From NCBI RefSeq assembly GCF_022788635.1, contig NZ_CP076024.1, positions 3,410,001-3,474,000 on the forward strand: a stretch of 64,000 bases of DNA, in the 5' to 3' direction. This document shows, piece after piece, positions 28,015 to 36,286 of this stretch (positions within the stretch are counted from its first letter, which is position 1; every line of letters starts with the position of its first letter). The notes below the pieces were generated by a model. That model had not been told where the DNA came from. It did no database searches and saw only the letters and a program-made list of their open reading frames with translations. Origin of the DNA: Methylobacter sp. S3L5C. Lineage in GTDB: Bacteria > Pseudomonadota > Gammaproteobacteria > Methylococcales > Methylomonadaceae. The translations under genes were made by a program, and so were the position numbers.

Positions 28015-29592
28015 TCATGCACCCTCCTTAACATCAAAACGCCCCGACAAATCCGAACAAGCAAAAGCCAGTGCCATTACCTTGACCAGCTCGGTACTGT
28101 TCAGATCACCGTAACTGTTGAGCAAGTCATCACGCAGACTATCCAGACTATCAGCCGCATCAACCTTGCTACGAATGGTTTCCACCCAGCTTTTCAGCAC
28201 CGGTGCTGCCTCTTGTGCCAGTAAATCAGCCTGCGCGGTAACCGGTGAGTTATCAATGTCGGGTACAGACGCGATTAATCGCGTCTCTACTGCCAACATT
28301 GCGGCACCATTCCCTGGTGGTAAAGGGGCGACCTGTGCAGGCATACCTAATATCGCTTCACCGGCTTCCGGTTCCGGTATCTTTAATTTCAAATTAACAT
28401 AACTTACCGGTATCTTGGCCCCGGCAGCCGCCAGCGCGGGCAAGGCAGTAGCAAACAAGGCTAGATCACTCGGCTCCTGGGTATCACTGACCCATGTCGG
28501 ACAGCGGTTATCAGCAAACAGGCCATTAAGCATCGCCATCGGATACACCAGATAGGCGCTTAAGGTTTGATCCAGCTGCGTTACATCATCATCGCGGATA
28601 TCCAGGCGCACTTCGTTATGAACTTCGCCCAAGCTACGATTACCACTTGCCCCGGTAGAGCTGGTCAGCGTGCCACCTAAAATCGCTTTACTGACACTGC
28701 CTTCACACCAGTCGATCATGACCTTAAAAGCATCGGCACTGCCGGTCGCCATCACCTGCTGTAACTCCAGCTTCATCGAGTCAGGGATAATCCCGGCGGC
28801 GTTATGGCCAATACTCAACACGGCATTCATCAAGGCGCGTTTTTCATCATCAGAAGCCCCCGGGGGATATTGCCCGACCCGAATCGGCAAGCCATAAACT
28901 TCCAGGAACTCGGCCAGATCACGTACTGAAAAATTCTTATACAGGTATGGCCAGGCTAATACCCGATGCAAACCAGAACGGGCCAGATAGCCGGAGCGGG
29001 AGCTATGGATATGGACAATCCAGCCAAACGGCTGCAAGGGCACGCCGTAAGTCGAGCGATTATCCCGCAAATGCAGGGTATTGCGGTTTTCTTGCGGACA
29101 GGTAAACCAAGTCGGCGGGCGGTGCTCGACTTGATCGGGAAACCATAAGCCGGCAGCGGTACGGCCCCACCCTAACTCAATACAAGAAAAGCCATGCCCG
29201 ATAGCATCCAGCAAGCTCATTCGCAAGGCACCGGCATCCAGCTCATCACGAATCAAGGCCTCCAGCAGCTTGGTCGCCTTTTTCTCGGCAGCAGTGGCAT
29301 CACGCGGCGGTACCAACTTCCAGTCCAGCTTTTTGGCAGCCATCTTGCGCTTGCTTAATTCAGCGGCAATATGGGCATCCTTCTCTTCCATATCCATAAA
29401 CAACTCGGCCTGGGCAAGCATATTGCCCTGTTCGGCCTGTACCAGTATTTGGGCCAGCTTTGCCGGTGTCAGCCCTCGGGAAGGGTGCGAATCGAACTCA
29501 CGATGCAATAGCGCCGCTTGTGGCGAGTCTGTTTGTCGCTCTGCGACCAGCGCCGGGGTTAACTTTTGTTTAAACCAATCAGCAAAGCTCAT
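28015..29592 (-). CDS. portal protein (Mu gp29, DUF935)
   Basis: A 525-residue portal protein starting MSFADWFKQKLTPALVAERQ. DUF935 landmarks include LELFMDMEEKDAHIAAELSKR-like text near residue 60 and GHGFSCIELGW near 150. About 60 residues from the domain end, the segment LAVETRLIASVPD is encoded by a REP palindrome (28264-28290) that lies in frame, so the repeat has added about nine residues in a likely tolerant C-terminal region. The start overlaps the terminase stop. Confidence 0.9.
   Translation of the reverse strand: MSFADWFKQKLTPALVAERQTDSPQAALLHREFDSHPSRGLTPAKLAQILVQAEQGNMLAQAELFMDMEEKDAHIAAELSKRKMAAKKLDWKLVPPRDATAAEKKATKLLEALIRDELDAGALRMSLLDAIGHGFSCIELGWGRTAAGLWFPDQVEHRPPTWFTCPQENRNTLHLRDNRSTYGVPLQPFGWIVHIHSSRSGYLARSGLHRVLAWPYLYKNFSVRDLAEFLEVYGLPIRVGQYPPGASDDEKRALMNAVLSIGHNAAGIIPDSMKLELQQVMATGSADAFKVMIDWCEGSVSKAILGGTLTSSTGASGNRSLGEVHNEVRLDIRDDDVTQLDQTLSAYLVYPMAMLNGLFADNRCPTWVSDTQEPSDLALFATALPALAAAGAKIPVSYVNLKLKIPEPEAGEAILGMPAQVAPLPPGNGAAMLAVETRLIASVPDIDNSPVTAQADLLAQEAAPVLKSWVETIRSKVDAADSLDSLRDDLLNSYGDLNSTELVKVMALAFACSDLSGRFDVKEGA
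28264..28290. repeat. REP-like palindrome inside the portal gene
   Basis: The same palindrome as at 27985-28011 and 41056-41082 (core GACGCGATTAATCGCGTC, 28268-28285), but in a coding region. Its 27-bp length keeps the frame and its minus-strand translation is VETRLIASV. Confidence 0.9.
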
Positions 29593-31166
29593 TACCAGGC
29601 ACCTGTTGTAGAGTGTTCAAAATCGTCAGTTCCCCAGTAACGCGCATCTTTACTGGGCAGAGGGTTATATTCAATAATTTGCGCTTCGGTCAAACTGGCA
29701 AAATAGGCCAGTGCTTTCGAGATCGCGCTGTCACCATGGCGCTGATTAGGGCCGGTTTCGGTCTTGGTTTTGGGCAAGCGGATAATGCCGTTAATCACCT
29801 GCAAGGCGCGTAGATCGTTCATTTGGTCAGCATCGGCCGGAATCGTCAGCTTGCCATCTTCAAAAGCCGCTTTCAGCTTGGGCATGTTTTCCAGATACCA
29901 GCTTTCCGATAACTTGATTTCCTGAATACGCCCGGAACCATAACGGTGCCGTGCCTGCTCGGCCAGATACATGCCGTTTCCTCCCGCATCTAGCGCCCCA
30001 CCAATTAATTTAGGTAGGCGATCAACGATATAAAACAATACCTGTTCTTGCTGTTTAAAGGGGATGTTGCGCAGCTCCACGCTAAACGGCACGGTTCTAT
30101 CCAGATTCTGCTCGATAGTCATCGGGTCAATGACCGATAGATCACCCAAACGACCAAAGTCCATGCCAAAAGCATGCATAAGCTTGGGGTTAATCTTATC
30201 AAGCTCCGGACGCAGCAGCCCATCACACCAATCCCTTATTTCCGCCTGGCGCAAATGCTCCGGCCACTCGTTAAAGCTATTATCTTTACTTAATCGAAGC
30301 ACGGGATAGCGCTTATCCATCCGTGCTTCAATCAATACCCGACTTAAAGCCGCGCCACCAGACTGACTGGGCACACAAAAATATTCTTCGTCGGCAGCTT
30401 CTTTGCTGGGCGCATTGGCAATGGTCTTGGTGCGCCATGCCAGCTCGGCTTCGGGGCTCCAGACTTGGCCAGTGACATAGCAAATACGCTTAAAGACGCC
30501 ATCGGCCAGCGCATCATCCAGGGTAATCCGGTGCACACTGTAGGGCTTACGGCCAGCCCTGGCATCCTGAACGTACTGGTTGTATTCGTTATCGACGCCG
30601 TTATGGGTGCTGATAATCCGCACCCGCGCACCCCACATGGTCAATGCCATCGCGGCTTTTAACAGGCCATGCAAGGAGTCATGAAAGGCCGCTTCGTCAA
30701 TAACGACATCGCCCTGCATACCTCTTAAATTCGAGGGGCGCGACGACAACGCGGTAATTTTAAAACCCGAGTTCGGGAAGCGAATGGTATAAGCAAGGAT
30801 CTCCTTACTGCCTTCTTCGTCTTTGAATAAGGACTGGTCCACGCTGCCTGCCAACTGGTTGAAGGCCTTGGCAAACAATGCACAGGCGGCAATATATTCC
30901 AAAGCCATCTCTTGACGACTACCCACATAATAAACATTGTGTCCTCCGCGTTTTTTAGGTTTTGAAGCAGTGATAACGTTACAAGCGGCTTCCGCCCAGG
31001 TTAAGCCGGTACGCCTAGACTTTTCGGCAATTTTGACTTCCGACTCGTCTTCAAACCAGCGCGCCTGATAGCCCAACAAGACCGGCTCGTTGGCGGGAAA
31101 ATAGTCGCCGGTTTGCAGCTCTTCAACCAGCTCGACGGGGACTGAAACAACCGTGTTAGTCATCAC
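29592..31166 (-). CDS. terminase large subunit (Mu gp28-like)
   Basis: A 524-residue packaging motor. ATPase landmarks are EKSRRTGLTWAEA (Walker A-like, about 45-57), VVIDEAAF (Walker B, about 155) and IISTHNG (coupling motif). The nuclease domain begins near GMDFGRLGDLSV (about 313). No small subunit with cos-type features is next to it; Mu-like phages package by headful after transposition. It overlaps gp27 by 4 bp. Confidence 0.92.
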   Translation of the reverse strand: MMTNTVVSVPVELVEELQTGDYFPANEPVLLGYQARWFEDESEVKIAEKSRRTGLTWAEAACNVITASKPKKRGGHNVYYVGSRQEMALEYIAACALFAKAFNQLAGSVDQSLFKDEEGSKEILAYTIRFPNSGFKITALSSRPSNLRGMQGDVVIDEAAFHDSLHGLLKAAMALTMWGARVRIISTHNGVDNEYNQYVQDARAGRKPYSVHRITLDDALADGVFKRICYVTGQVWSPEAELAWRTKTIANAPSKEAADEEYFCVPSQSGGAALSRVLIEARMDKRYPVLRLSKDNSFNEWPEHLRQAEIRDWCDGLLRPELDKINPKLMHAFGMDFGRLGDLSVIDPMTIEQNLDRTVPFSVELRNIPFKQQEQVLFYIVDRLPKLIGGALDAGGNGMYLAEQARHRYGSGRIQEIKLSESWYLENMPKLKAAFEDGKLTIPADADQMNDLRALQVINGIIRLPKTKTETGPNQRHGDSAISKALAYFASLTEAQIIEYNPLPSKDARYWGTDDFEHSTTGAW

Positions 31167-31711
31167 TTGCCCAGTAAAATGCGTTTAATGGACGCTTCCA
31201 GCTCAACACTGATGCCGTCGCTTTTAAGGCCTGCCGTCAGCTCTTCAGCGGCTTCAGCGCGCGCTTCCTGCCTAATTCTGGCGTCGCGTTTTGATTGCGA
31301 CTCTTTTTGTAAGGTGCTGGCACGGGTTGTATCCAGTACAGACTTGGCCGCCTCTTTCAGCAGCGCCATGCGTTCGGCAGGTTCTGCATATTCCAGATCC
31401 TGCAAACTGACCATCACATCAAACAATTCAGATTGCACCAGGCTTATGACCGCCGCCGAGCGCAAGTCGGAATCATCCGGGGCTGCTTCGGCAATCATCC
31501 GCGCCGCTTCAGTGCTATTACGTACCGCTTGGATGCGGCGCTTGAGCTTGGAGGCATGGCGGTAAGCCGCACTGCGTGACAGTTCAAAGCCGTTTTCTGA
31601 AAGCCAAACAACCAGGCCGTCATAATCGGCAAAGTTGCGGCGAATCAGCTCGCGCTCAAAGTCGGCGCGCTGTTCCGGTGTCCAGCCATCGACCTGCGCA
31701 GGACTAGACAT
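31163..31711 (-). CDS. gp27-like protein (DUF3486)
   Basis: A 182-residue helical protein of the Mu gp27/DUF3486 family (LIRRNFADYDGLVVWLSENG, then an HTH-like SRSAAYRHASKLKRR). It may be a small terminase-like subunit. The ATG at 31711 (MSSPAQVDG) overlaps the gp26 stop and fits better than a longer upstream start. Confidence 0.85.
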   Translation of the reverse strand: MSSPAQVDGWTPEQRADFERELIRRNFADYDGLVVWLSENGFELSRSAAYRHASKLKRRIQAVRNSTEAARMIAEAAPDDSDLRSAAVISLVQSELFDVMVSLQDLEYAEPAERMALLKEAAKSVLDTTRASTLQKESQSKRDARIRQEARAEAAEELTAGLKSDGISVELEASIKRILLGK

Positions 31712-32015
31712 CGAAATACTTCTCGGGCCGGGCAATGCCGGGCTCTAAAACGACCGTGTACTCGACGATATCAACCCCGTAGCGAGCAATTTCGATAAAC
31801 CAGCGTCCATCGGGGCGCTTGTCGACCTTAATCAGATCCCTGTCGTGCAAATACTCGCACTCGCGCCGAATCTCGTTTTGGGTAGCATCGGTGTATTCAG
31901 CCTGAATAACCGATAAGACAATGCGCTCGTAAGTCCCGATGGGCCGGGCATTGTTCAGTGTTAACAAGATTTGCCAGCGAATGTTCTCGCGGCGTATTTT
32001 CGGCATATCAGCCAT
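31704..32015 (-). CDS. gp26-like winged-helix protein
   Basis: A 103-residue protein (MADMPKIRRENIRWQILLTL ... RPEKYFDV) with a winged-helix pattern (VIQAEYTDATQNEIRRECEY, DRDLIKVDKRPDGRWFIEI). It corresponds by position and sequence to the small Mu gp26-type proteins. It overlaps both neighbours by 8 bp. Confidence 0.75.
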   Translation of the reverse strand: MADMPKIRRENIRWQILLTLNNARPIGTYERIVLSVIQAEYTDATQNEIRRECEYLHDRDLIKVDKRPDGRWFIEIARYGVDIVEYTVVLEPGIARPEKYFDV

Positions 32016-32397
32016 ATCGATCCCCTTTTAAAAAAGCATTTTCAAGTCGTACTGCCAAGCCATCGATCTTGGCTTCGATAACACTCTGATTGCGGATATA
32101 GTCGTCACGACGAACATAGTGGATCGGCAAATCGGCTTTCATCTGCATAATGTCCCGCTCTACCCGCTGCCACTCCCGTGCCTCATTGGCCGCCGCCAAC
32201 TCCAGCGCCGCAAATTTAACGTCCCAGTGCCGCTGTGCCGAACTACGCGCTTCTTCCTGGGTAGAAAACTTCTCATCCAATCGCGCTTCAAACTGTCCTA
32301 CCAGCAATTTACCGGCAGTGATAATCACGGATACCAACGTACCCAGCAAAGCACCGGCAACGCCCAATAACTGCCAGATATCAACCGCAACAGTCAT
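32008..32397 (-). CDS. gp25-like membrane protein (DUF2730)
   Basis: A 129-residue protein with one N-terminal membrane segment (about 8-30, LLGVAGALLGTLVSVIITAG) and a long charged helix, the layout of DUF2730/Mu gp25. Role unknown, possibly lysis or head-related. Confidence 0.75.
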   Translation of the reverse strand: MTVAVDIWQLLGVAGALLGTLVSVIITAGKLLVGQFEARLDEKFSTQEEARSSAQRHWDVKFAALELAAANEAREWQRVERDIMQMKADLPIHYVRRDDYIRNQSVIEAKIDGLAVRLENAFLKGDRYG

Positions 32398-32630
32398 AAG
32401 CTTCTCCCGGTTTTTAGTTGTTCATAAGCCGTTTGGCACTGAATACAGCGAATACATAACGGTAGCGCTGCCAGCCGGTTTGCCGGTATCGCTTTATCAC
32501 AATCCAGACACAGCACACTCTCGGCAACAATACGTTGAAGGGTCAAGCGATGCCGGGCCAATTCCTGCTGCACCGCCCTGTTGATATCAAACAGCATCCG
32601 ATCATTGGCACGATCAATATCATCACTCAT
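32394..32630 (-). CDS. TraR/DksA-type zinc finger protein
   Basis: A 78-residue protein from ATG 32630 (MSDDIDRANDRML). A helical first half precedes a four-cysteine finger, CLDCDKAIPANRLAALPLC followed by IRC. Phage TraR-like proteins bind RNA polymerase through the secondary channel and alter promoter choice. The start overlaps the end of the Rz1 gene; a longer upstream reading only duplicates that overlap in another frame. Confidence 0.8.
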   Translation of the reverse strand: MSDDIDRANDRMLFDINRAVQQELARHRLTLQRIVAESVLCLDCDKAIPANRLAALPLCIRCIQCQTAYEQLKTGRSL

Positions 32631-32937
32631 CAGGCACCGAGACTTTCCCGATGACAGCACCGGACTCCCCAAGCGACGGTCGTGTCGATTTGACAATGAC
32701 CTCAAGGCGCTCGGCATACTGGCGCTGTAAGCGGTTGCGGGCAGCAAGACGCAGATAAGTGTCGTCAGACAGGCACGCCAATTCATCGGCTTTAATCGCC
32801 GGTAGTACCGGACGTACCGGCAGCGGCAGAACTACCTGTGTGATAATTGGTGCCGGCAGGGTCGTACAGCCCAGCTGTAGCAGCCCAATCATTATCCAGG
32901 CCATCGCGCCTGGCCAGCGTTGTTGCGGTTGTTTCAT
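32623..32937 (-). CDS. outer-membrane spanin lipoprotein (Rz1-like)
   Basis: A 104-residue protein with a lipobox at the end of its signal sequence (IGLLQLGC, Cys about 24), followed by a Pro-rich stretch (LPAPIITQVVLPLPVRPVLP) typical of o-spanins. It starts inside the coding region of the inner spanin in another frame, the nested Rz/Rz1 layout. It bridges the periplasm with its partner to disrupt the outer membrane at lysis. Confidence 0.8.
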   Translation of the reverse strand: MKQPQQRWPGAMAWIMIGLLQLGCTTLPAPIITQVVLPLPVRPVLPAIKADELACLSDDTYLRLAARNRLQRQYAERLEVIVKSTRPSLGESGAVIGKVSVPDE

Positions 32938-33148
32938 TGAGTGTCTCTTGACGTTGTTGGTGTTCTACCGTTGTTAAAGCCTGATCCAGCGTGGCTCGGT
33001 GTTGGGTTTGATTAAGTGCCGCCTCGGCAATAGTGCTTTGGATAGCGGCATAATGCTCGGCCTGTTTGGCTTTGCTGCGATAAGCCAGGGCAATAACCAC
33101 TAACAGCAAGCCGATGGCGACAAGGATTAAAAACAGGGTTAGCGACAC
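32792..33148 (-). CDS. inner-membrane spanin (Rz-like)
   Basis: A 118-residue protein with an N-terminal membrane anchor (LTLFLILVAIGLLLVVIALAY, 3-23) and a long periplasmic coiled-coil region (about 28-85), as in i-spanins. The C-terminus is Gly/Ser/Thr-rich. The last 146 bp overlap the o-spanin gene in a different frame. Confidence 0.75.
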   Translation of the reverse strand: MSLTLFLILVAIGLLLVVIALAYRSKAKQAEHYAAIQSTIAEAALNQTQHRATLDQALTTVEHQQRQETLNETTATTLARRDGLDNDWAATAGLYDPAGTNYHTGSSAAAGTSGTTGD

Positions 33149-33393
33149 AGGCCCACCTTGTCGCTGGTCGCAACGGTTAAATAGCTGTTAATAAGACCGC
33201 CTATTAACGCAATGCTGGAGGCGATAGCATCCAGATCATCAGGCGCCAACTCCACCGGTAAAAACTTAACCAGCAAATACAAAATGGCCAGAATGGCGTT
33301 TAGGCGTAACTGTTTATTTTTCCAGGCAGCAGGATCAGCCAGCGACTCACCAGCCTGTAGGGCACGACATAACAACAAAAAACCGGCTAACAT
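33139..33393 (-). CDS. small membrane protein, probable holin
   Basis: An 84-residue protein with two or three hydrophobic segments (about 1-13, 31-47, 58-76). Its place between lysozyme and spanins in a lysis cassette suggests a holin, but sequence alone does not prove it. It overlaps both neighbours by 7-10 bp. Confidence 0.5.
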   Translation of the reverse strand: MLAGFLLLCRALQAGESLADPAAWKNKQLRLNAILAILYLLVKFLPVELAPDDLDAIASSIALIGGLINSYLTVATSDKVGLCR

Positions 33394-33635
33394 TGGCCAC
33401 GCTCCTGTAAAAATTTGATAAAACTGCGGTGGGATGAGCTTAGCAGCAACTCGAATAGCGCTGCCTTGCCTTGGGCTATTAATGCATCCAGCTCAGCCTG
33501 CAAGGCAGTAATAACCGCCTCGTGACTTTCACTGTAATTTAAGTAATACAAACGCATAGCCAATTGCTCAGCGCGCTCATTTGCCAAAATCGTCAAGCTA
33601 TCTATGCGCCGTATTAAGGCTTTATTTTTACTCAT
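33387..33635 (-). CDS. hypothetical phage lysis-cassette protein
   Basis: An 82-residue, mostly helical, soluble protein (MSKNKALIRRIDSLTILANE ... FLQERGQC). It overlaps the lysozyme stop by ATGA. I do not recognise its family. Its position suggests a lysis accessory role. Confidence 0.6.
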   Translation of the reverse strand: MSKNKALIRRIDSLTILANERAEQLAMRLYYLNYSESHEAVITALQAELDALIAQGKAALFELLLSSSHRSFIKFLQERGQC

Positions 33636-34183
33636 ACACCCTCAAATAAGGCGCGTTCTGCCGCACGTCGCGTGACCAGACCTGCCAGCTTGATCTTTTT
33701 ACCGTCTACCGTAGCAAACACCCAACGATCAAACTCGGCAGCAGCACCGGAAAAATCACCGGCTTTTAGTTTTTTACGTAAGGTTGAATCGCAGTAATTA
33801 CCCTGGCCAATGTTAAAGACCAGGCTTACCAACGCATCAAACTGGTTAGGGGTTAAATCAGGACGGGTAATAGAGCTGATAAACTCGGCCACTTGCTGGG
33901 TATCTTTACGCAGTAGGGTATCGGCTTGGGCAGGACTGATAAATAAACCGGCGGCTTCACGCGTTAACTTGCGGATACTCCGACAGGTATAAATAATGCG
34001 CTGCAAAGCCGTGGCATCAAAAGCCTTAAACAGTACGTAATCACGAGTCGGCAAAATAACATGACCATAACCAATAGTGAGCTTGTTGGCCGGGCATAGA
34101 TACGCCTTTAGCTTTAAGCTTTCACTGGTTTTGATGATATTTAGCCCGGCTGTGCCGAGAATGTAGTGGGGTTGTGTTTTCAT
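33632..34183 (-). CDS. phage lysozyme (GH24 endolysin)
   Basis: A 183-residue T4-type lysozyme. The catalytic Glu lies in TSESLKLKAYLCPANKLTIG (about residue 21) followed by the conserved GYGH. The DALVSLVFNIGQGNY and RRAAERALF motifs are typical of the family. No cleaved signal or SAR anchor is obvious, so release would need a holin. It cleaves peptidoglycan at lysis. Confidence 0.88.
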   Translation of the reverse strand: MKTQPHYILGTAGLNIIKTSESLKLKAYLCPANKLTIGYGHVILPTRDYVLFKAFDATALQRIIYTCRSIRKLTREAAGLFISPAQADTLLRKDTQQVAEFISSITRPDLTPNQFDALVSLVFNIGQGNYCDSTLRKKLKAGDFSGAAAEFDRWVFATVDGKKIKLAGLVTRRAAERALFEGV

Positions 34184-34240
34184 GGTGCCAGTGTAAAGAC
34201 TGACACGACTGGGGGGATTCAGCAGGGATTCGTACGCGCG

Positions 34241-34336
34241 GTAGAGACGCGCTTTATCGCGTCTAAATGTACGGTAATTAGTATAGGTGTGATAAATCAG
34301 GCGCGATAAATCAGACGCGATAAAGCGCGTCTCTAC
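34241..34336. repeat. REPIN-like inverted pair of REP palindromes
   Basis: A 24-bp sequence starting GTAGAGACGCGCTTTATCGC (34241-34264) is repeated as an exact inverted complement at 34313-34336, with a 48-bp spacer holding a diverged copy. The paired, inverted form is that of a REPIN. It lies downstream of mor; the mor stop TAG falls inside the right arm. Confidence 0.85.
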
Positions 34337-34737
34337 AACGAAAAAATATCCAGCTGCCTATCCAGCCTGACAGTATTGCAAATCTTGTTAACCTGTCGCT
34401 CGGTAATGCCGTGCTCCAACGCCATTGTTGATTGAAATATACCCTGGGCAAAGCCCTTAAGAATCTTCTGATTACGTAGCGCCCTAATAGCGACGGCTGC
34501 TCGTGGTATCTGAATAACCTCATTGCCATACAGCTCACACAGCTGCACGAAGGCAGCAAAGCCCAACAACTCGGCTAGCCTATGAGTCGGCAGGGGATTT
34601 TTTGGAATGGCGACATGCACGCCGGGGTAATGCAATAACAAAACCATGGCAGTTTGCTGGCCACAGTAGCTGGCTATTTCCTGCATTCGCTCGGGAATTA
34701 ATTCGGGGGGCAGATCAAACAAGGGCAAGGATGGCAT
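34333..34737 (-). CDS. mor: Mor-family transcription activator of middle/late genes
   Basis: A 134-residue Mor/C-type activator. The N-terminal dimerisation part has LPPELIPERMQEIASYCGQQ, and the C-terminal HTH has ALRNQKILKGFAQG ... HGITERQVNKIC. The start ATG 34737 (MPSLPLFDL) is chosen because GGAG lies 6 nt upstream; an extra N-terminal reading up to 34857 would cross a terminator hairpin. It probably switches on the lysis and morphogenesis genes to its left. Confidence 0.88.
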   Translation of the reverse strand: MPSLPLFDLPPELIPERMQEIASYCGQQTAMVLLLHYPGVHVAIPKNPLPTHRLAELLGFAAFVQLCELYGNEVIQIPRAAVAIRALRNQKILKGFAQGIFQSTMALEHGITERQVNKICNTVRLDRQLDIFSL

Positions 34738-34804
34738 GGCAAGCTCCAATAAAATAAAGGTAACCGCCACCATTATAAATAATGTTCCTCTATTGAGCGT
34801 ACAT

Positions 34805-34828
34805 AAAAAACCCCGCGTTAGCAGGGTT
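34805..34828 (-). terminator. Rho-independent terminator upstream of mor
   Basis: On the minus strand AACCCTGC TAAC GCGGGGTT forms a stem of 8 pairs (one G-T) followed by six T. It would end early transcription coming from the lipoprotein gene, leaving mor with its own promoter between the hairpin and 34737. Confidence 0.8.
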
Positions 34829-34924
34829 AGTGTGGACATTACTGAGAATAGGCTCATATAAGCCAGTCCTGAGTATATTTTTTGTCAAATCTAAACTTTT
34901 TTGTGCCTTTCGTCGATATCTAAT

Positions 34925-35341
34925 TTAACAACTTTGGGTCGTATTGCGCTTATCTGCTACTGCCCATGATTCAACCTTAAACTTAGCATCATAGGTAGCG
35001 ATTCCGGTACATGTGGCACTATCCAGTGCCGTCATCTCCAACGGCCATAAGACAATCTCAGCCAATCCCAATGTAAAGACATCAGCCGCTACATAAAAAA
35101 CGGCCCTCACTTTGCTGGCTTGATTAAATCCAGACTGGAATTCAAAGATATCCTGCTTATTGCCATTCGCCGCAGTATCGATCATTTTGGGCGCACCTAA
35201 CTGGATAATTAATGATTGCCGAGAACTCCCTATACCTATGCCTGATAAATCCGCAGGGCCTGGCTGCGATATTGCTTTATAGGCTGAACAGCCTGCTAAT
35301 TGCATAGATAGCGCTACCATAATGATTATCTTATTTCTCAT
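34925..35341 (-). CDS. putative lipoprotein accessory gene
   Basis: A 138-residue protein with a signal peptide and lipobox (MRNKIIIMVALSMQLAGCSA, Cys 18). The mature part has SGIGIGSSRQSLIIQLGAP, the repeat-like pattern of SmpA/OmlA-fold lipoproteins, then a hydrophobic stretch (YVAADVFTLGLAEIVLWPL). It has gaps on both sides and a terminator downstream, so it looks like an independently transcribed cargo gene that might alter the lysogen's envelope. Confidence 0.6.
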   Translation of the reverse strand: MRNKIIIMVALSMQLAGCSAYKAISQPGPADLSGIGIGSSRQSLIIQLGAPKMIDTAANGNKQDIFEFQSGFNQASKVRAVFYVAADVFTLGLAEIVLWPLEMTALDSATCTGIATYDAKFKVESWAVADKRNTTQSC

Positions 35342-35412
35342 GCTTTAGCCTGTTTTATGTTGAAAAAGTAAAGGGTGCACAGTATGGCACCATTTTATTA
35401 ATCATTATGTTT

Positions 35413-35850
35413 TTATCGTTTAAACACCCCTTTCATCATCGCTTTAATCCTTACCCGATTAGCTGCTGCCTTCTCTGGCGGATATTCCGGCGCTGACAGT
35501 TCCGGCAAGGGGTAAACCCGTGGCGGCAAGTCCTGCCTTAGCTGTCCGGGACTTGGCCAGCGCGTTGACCGGCCTGCCAAGGTTAAAAACGCTATCGTTA
35601 ACCGTGGTCGGTCCAGCGCCTCATCCCAGACTATCGGCCAGCCCTTAATCACCCGATACCAAACATCGGCAGTCTGGGTGACGGTTTCACTGCTTGGGCT
35701 GCCGTCCAGATGTAATACCACCAGCGCCGATAAGCCCTTGCCTACCTCGCTCTTTAGCCAGTTAAGCAGCGCTTTGGGTGGCTCACTATCCGACTGTATA
35801 GGCCCATCATAAATAGTGCCCTCAATAACTATCTTTGCTACTTTATTCAT
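35413..35850 (-). CDS. hypothetical early phage protein
   Basis: A 145-residue protein (MNKVAKIVIEGTIYDGPIQS ... KAMMKGVFKR). It has a predicted alpha/beta first half and a Pro-rich stretch (LRQDLPPRVYPLPELSAPEYPPE). Its start overlaps the end of the zinc-finger gene. I do not recognise its family; such genes in this position of B3-like phages are uncharacterised. Confidence 0.65.
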   Translation of the reverse strand: MNKVAKIVIEGTIYDGPIQSDSEPPKALLNWLKSEVGKGLSALVVLHLDGSPSSETVTQTADVWYRVIKGWPIVWDEALDRPRLTIAFLTLAGRSTRWPSPGQLRQDLPPRVYPLPELSAPEYPPEKAAANRVRIKAMMKGVFKR

Positions 35851-36286
35851 TACCGAACCCCTCTAAGGCTGCTAAAGCCTGTGCTGTTTTTGACCGACCG
35901 ATAATCTGACCAGGCATGGCCCGAGACTCTTTCATCGGTAATGGAAAAGGCGTCAACAAAAGCGCCTCTAAGACTTTCTTTAAATAATTATGATTGGTTA
36001 ATGCCCTGCCACCTTTGCCTTGCAAGCTCTCCACGGTTTGTTGCATAGCCGCCGCAACCATTTCCCAAGGCGCCAAAGCTAGCGCAGACTTAGCCAACCT
36101 TAGCGCCTTATCGTTAGCCAGATCACGTGTTGTCGAGCGAAACAAACCCAGATAAGCCACCAAGGCGCTACCGGCCTCGGTGTTTAGTTTGCACAATAAA
36201 CCCAACAGCTCTCGCCCTGACTCGTCTTGCACCAGGGCATCCACGCCAATACGGGCATGACAGATCGGGCATCTATTCAGTTGCAT
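35843..36286 (-). CDS. small zinc-finger early phage protein
   Basis: A 147-residue protein from ATG 36286, preceded by a strong AGGAGG. The N-terminus MQLNRCPICHARIGVDALVQ carries a CxxCH motif, probably half of a zinc site, and the rest is helical. A longer upstream frame antisense to nothing useful is rejected because of the ribosome binding site. Function unknown. Confidence 0.7.
   Translation of the reverse strand: MQLNRCPICHARIGVDALVQDESGRELLGLLCKLNTEAGSALVAYLGLFRSTTRDLANDKALRLAKSALALAPWEMVAAAMQQTVESLQGKGGRALTNHNYLKKVLEALLLTPFPLPMKESRAMPGQIIGRSKTAQALAALEGFGNE

Noticed and set aside
31167-31565. 132-codon plus-strand frame antisense to gp27
   Set aside because: Ser/Ala/Arg-rich shadow of the opposite gene without start signals.
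32150-32584. 144-codon plus-strand frame over gp25 and the zinc-finger gene
   Set aside because: It spans two real minus-strand genes, has shadow-like composition and no ribosome binding site.
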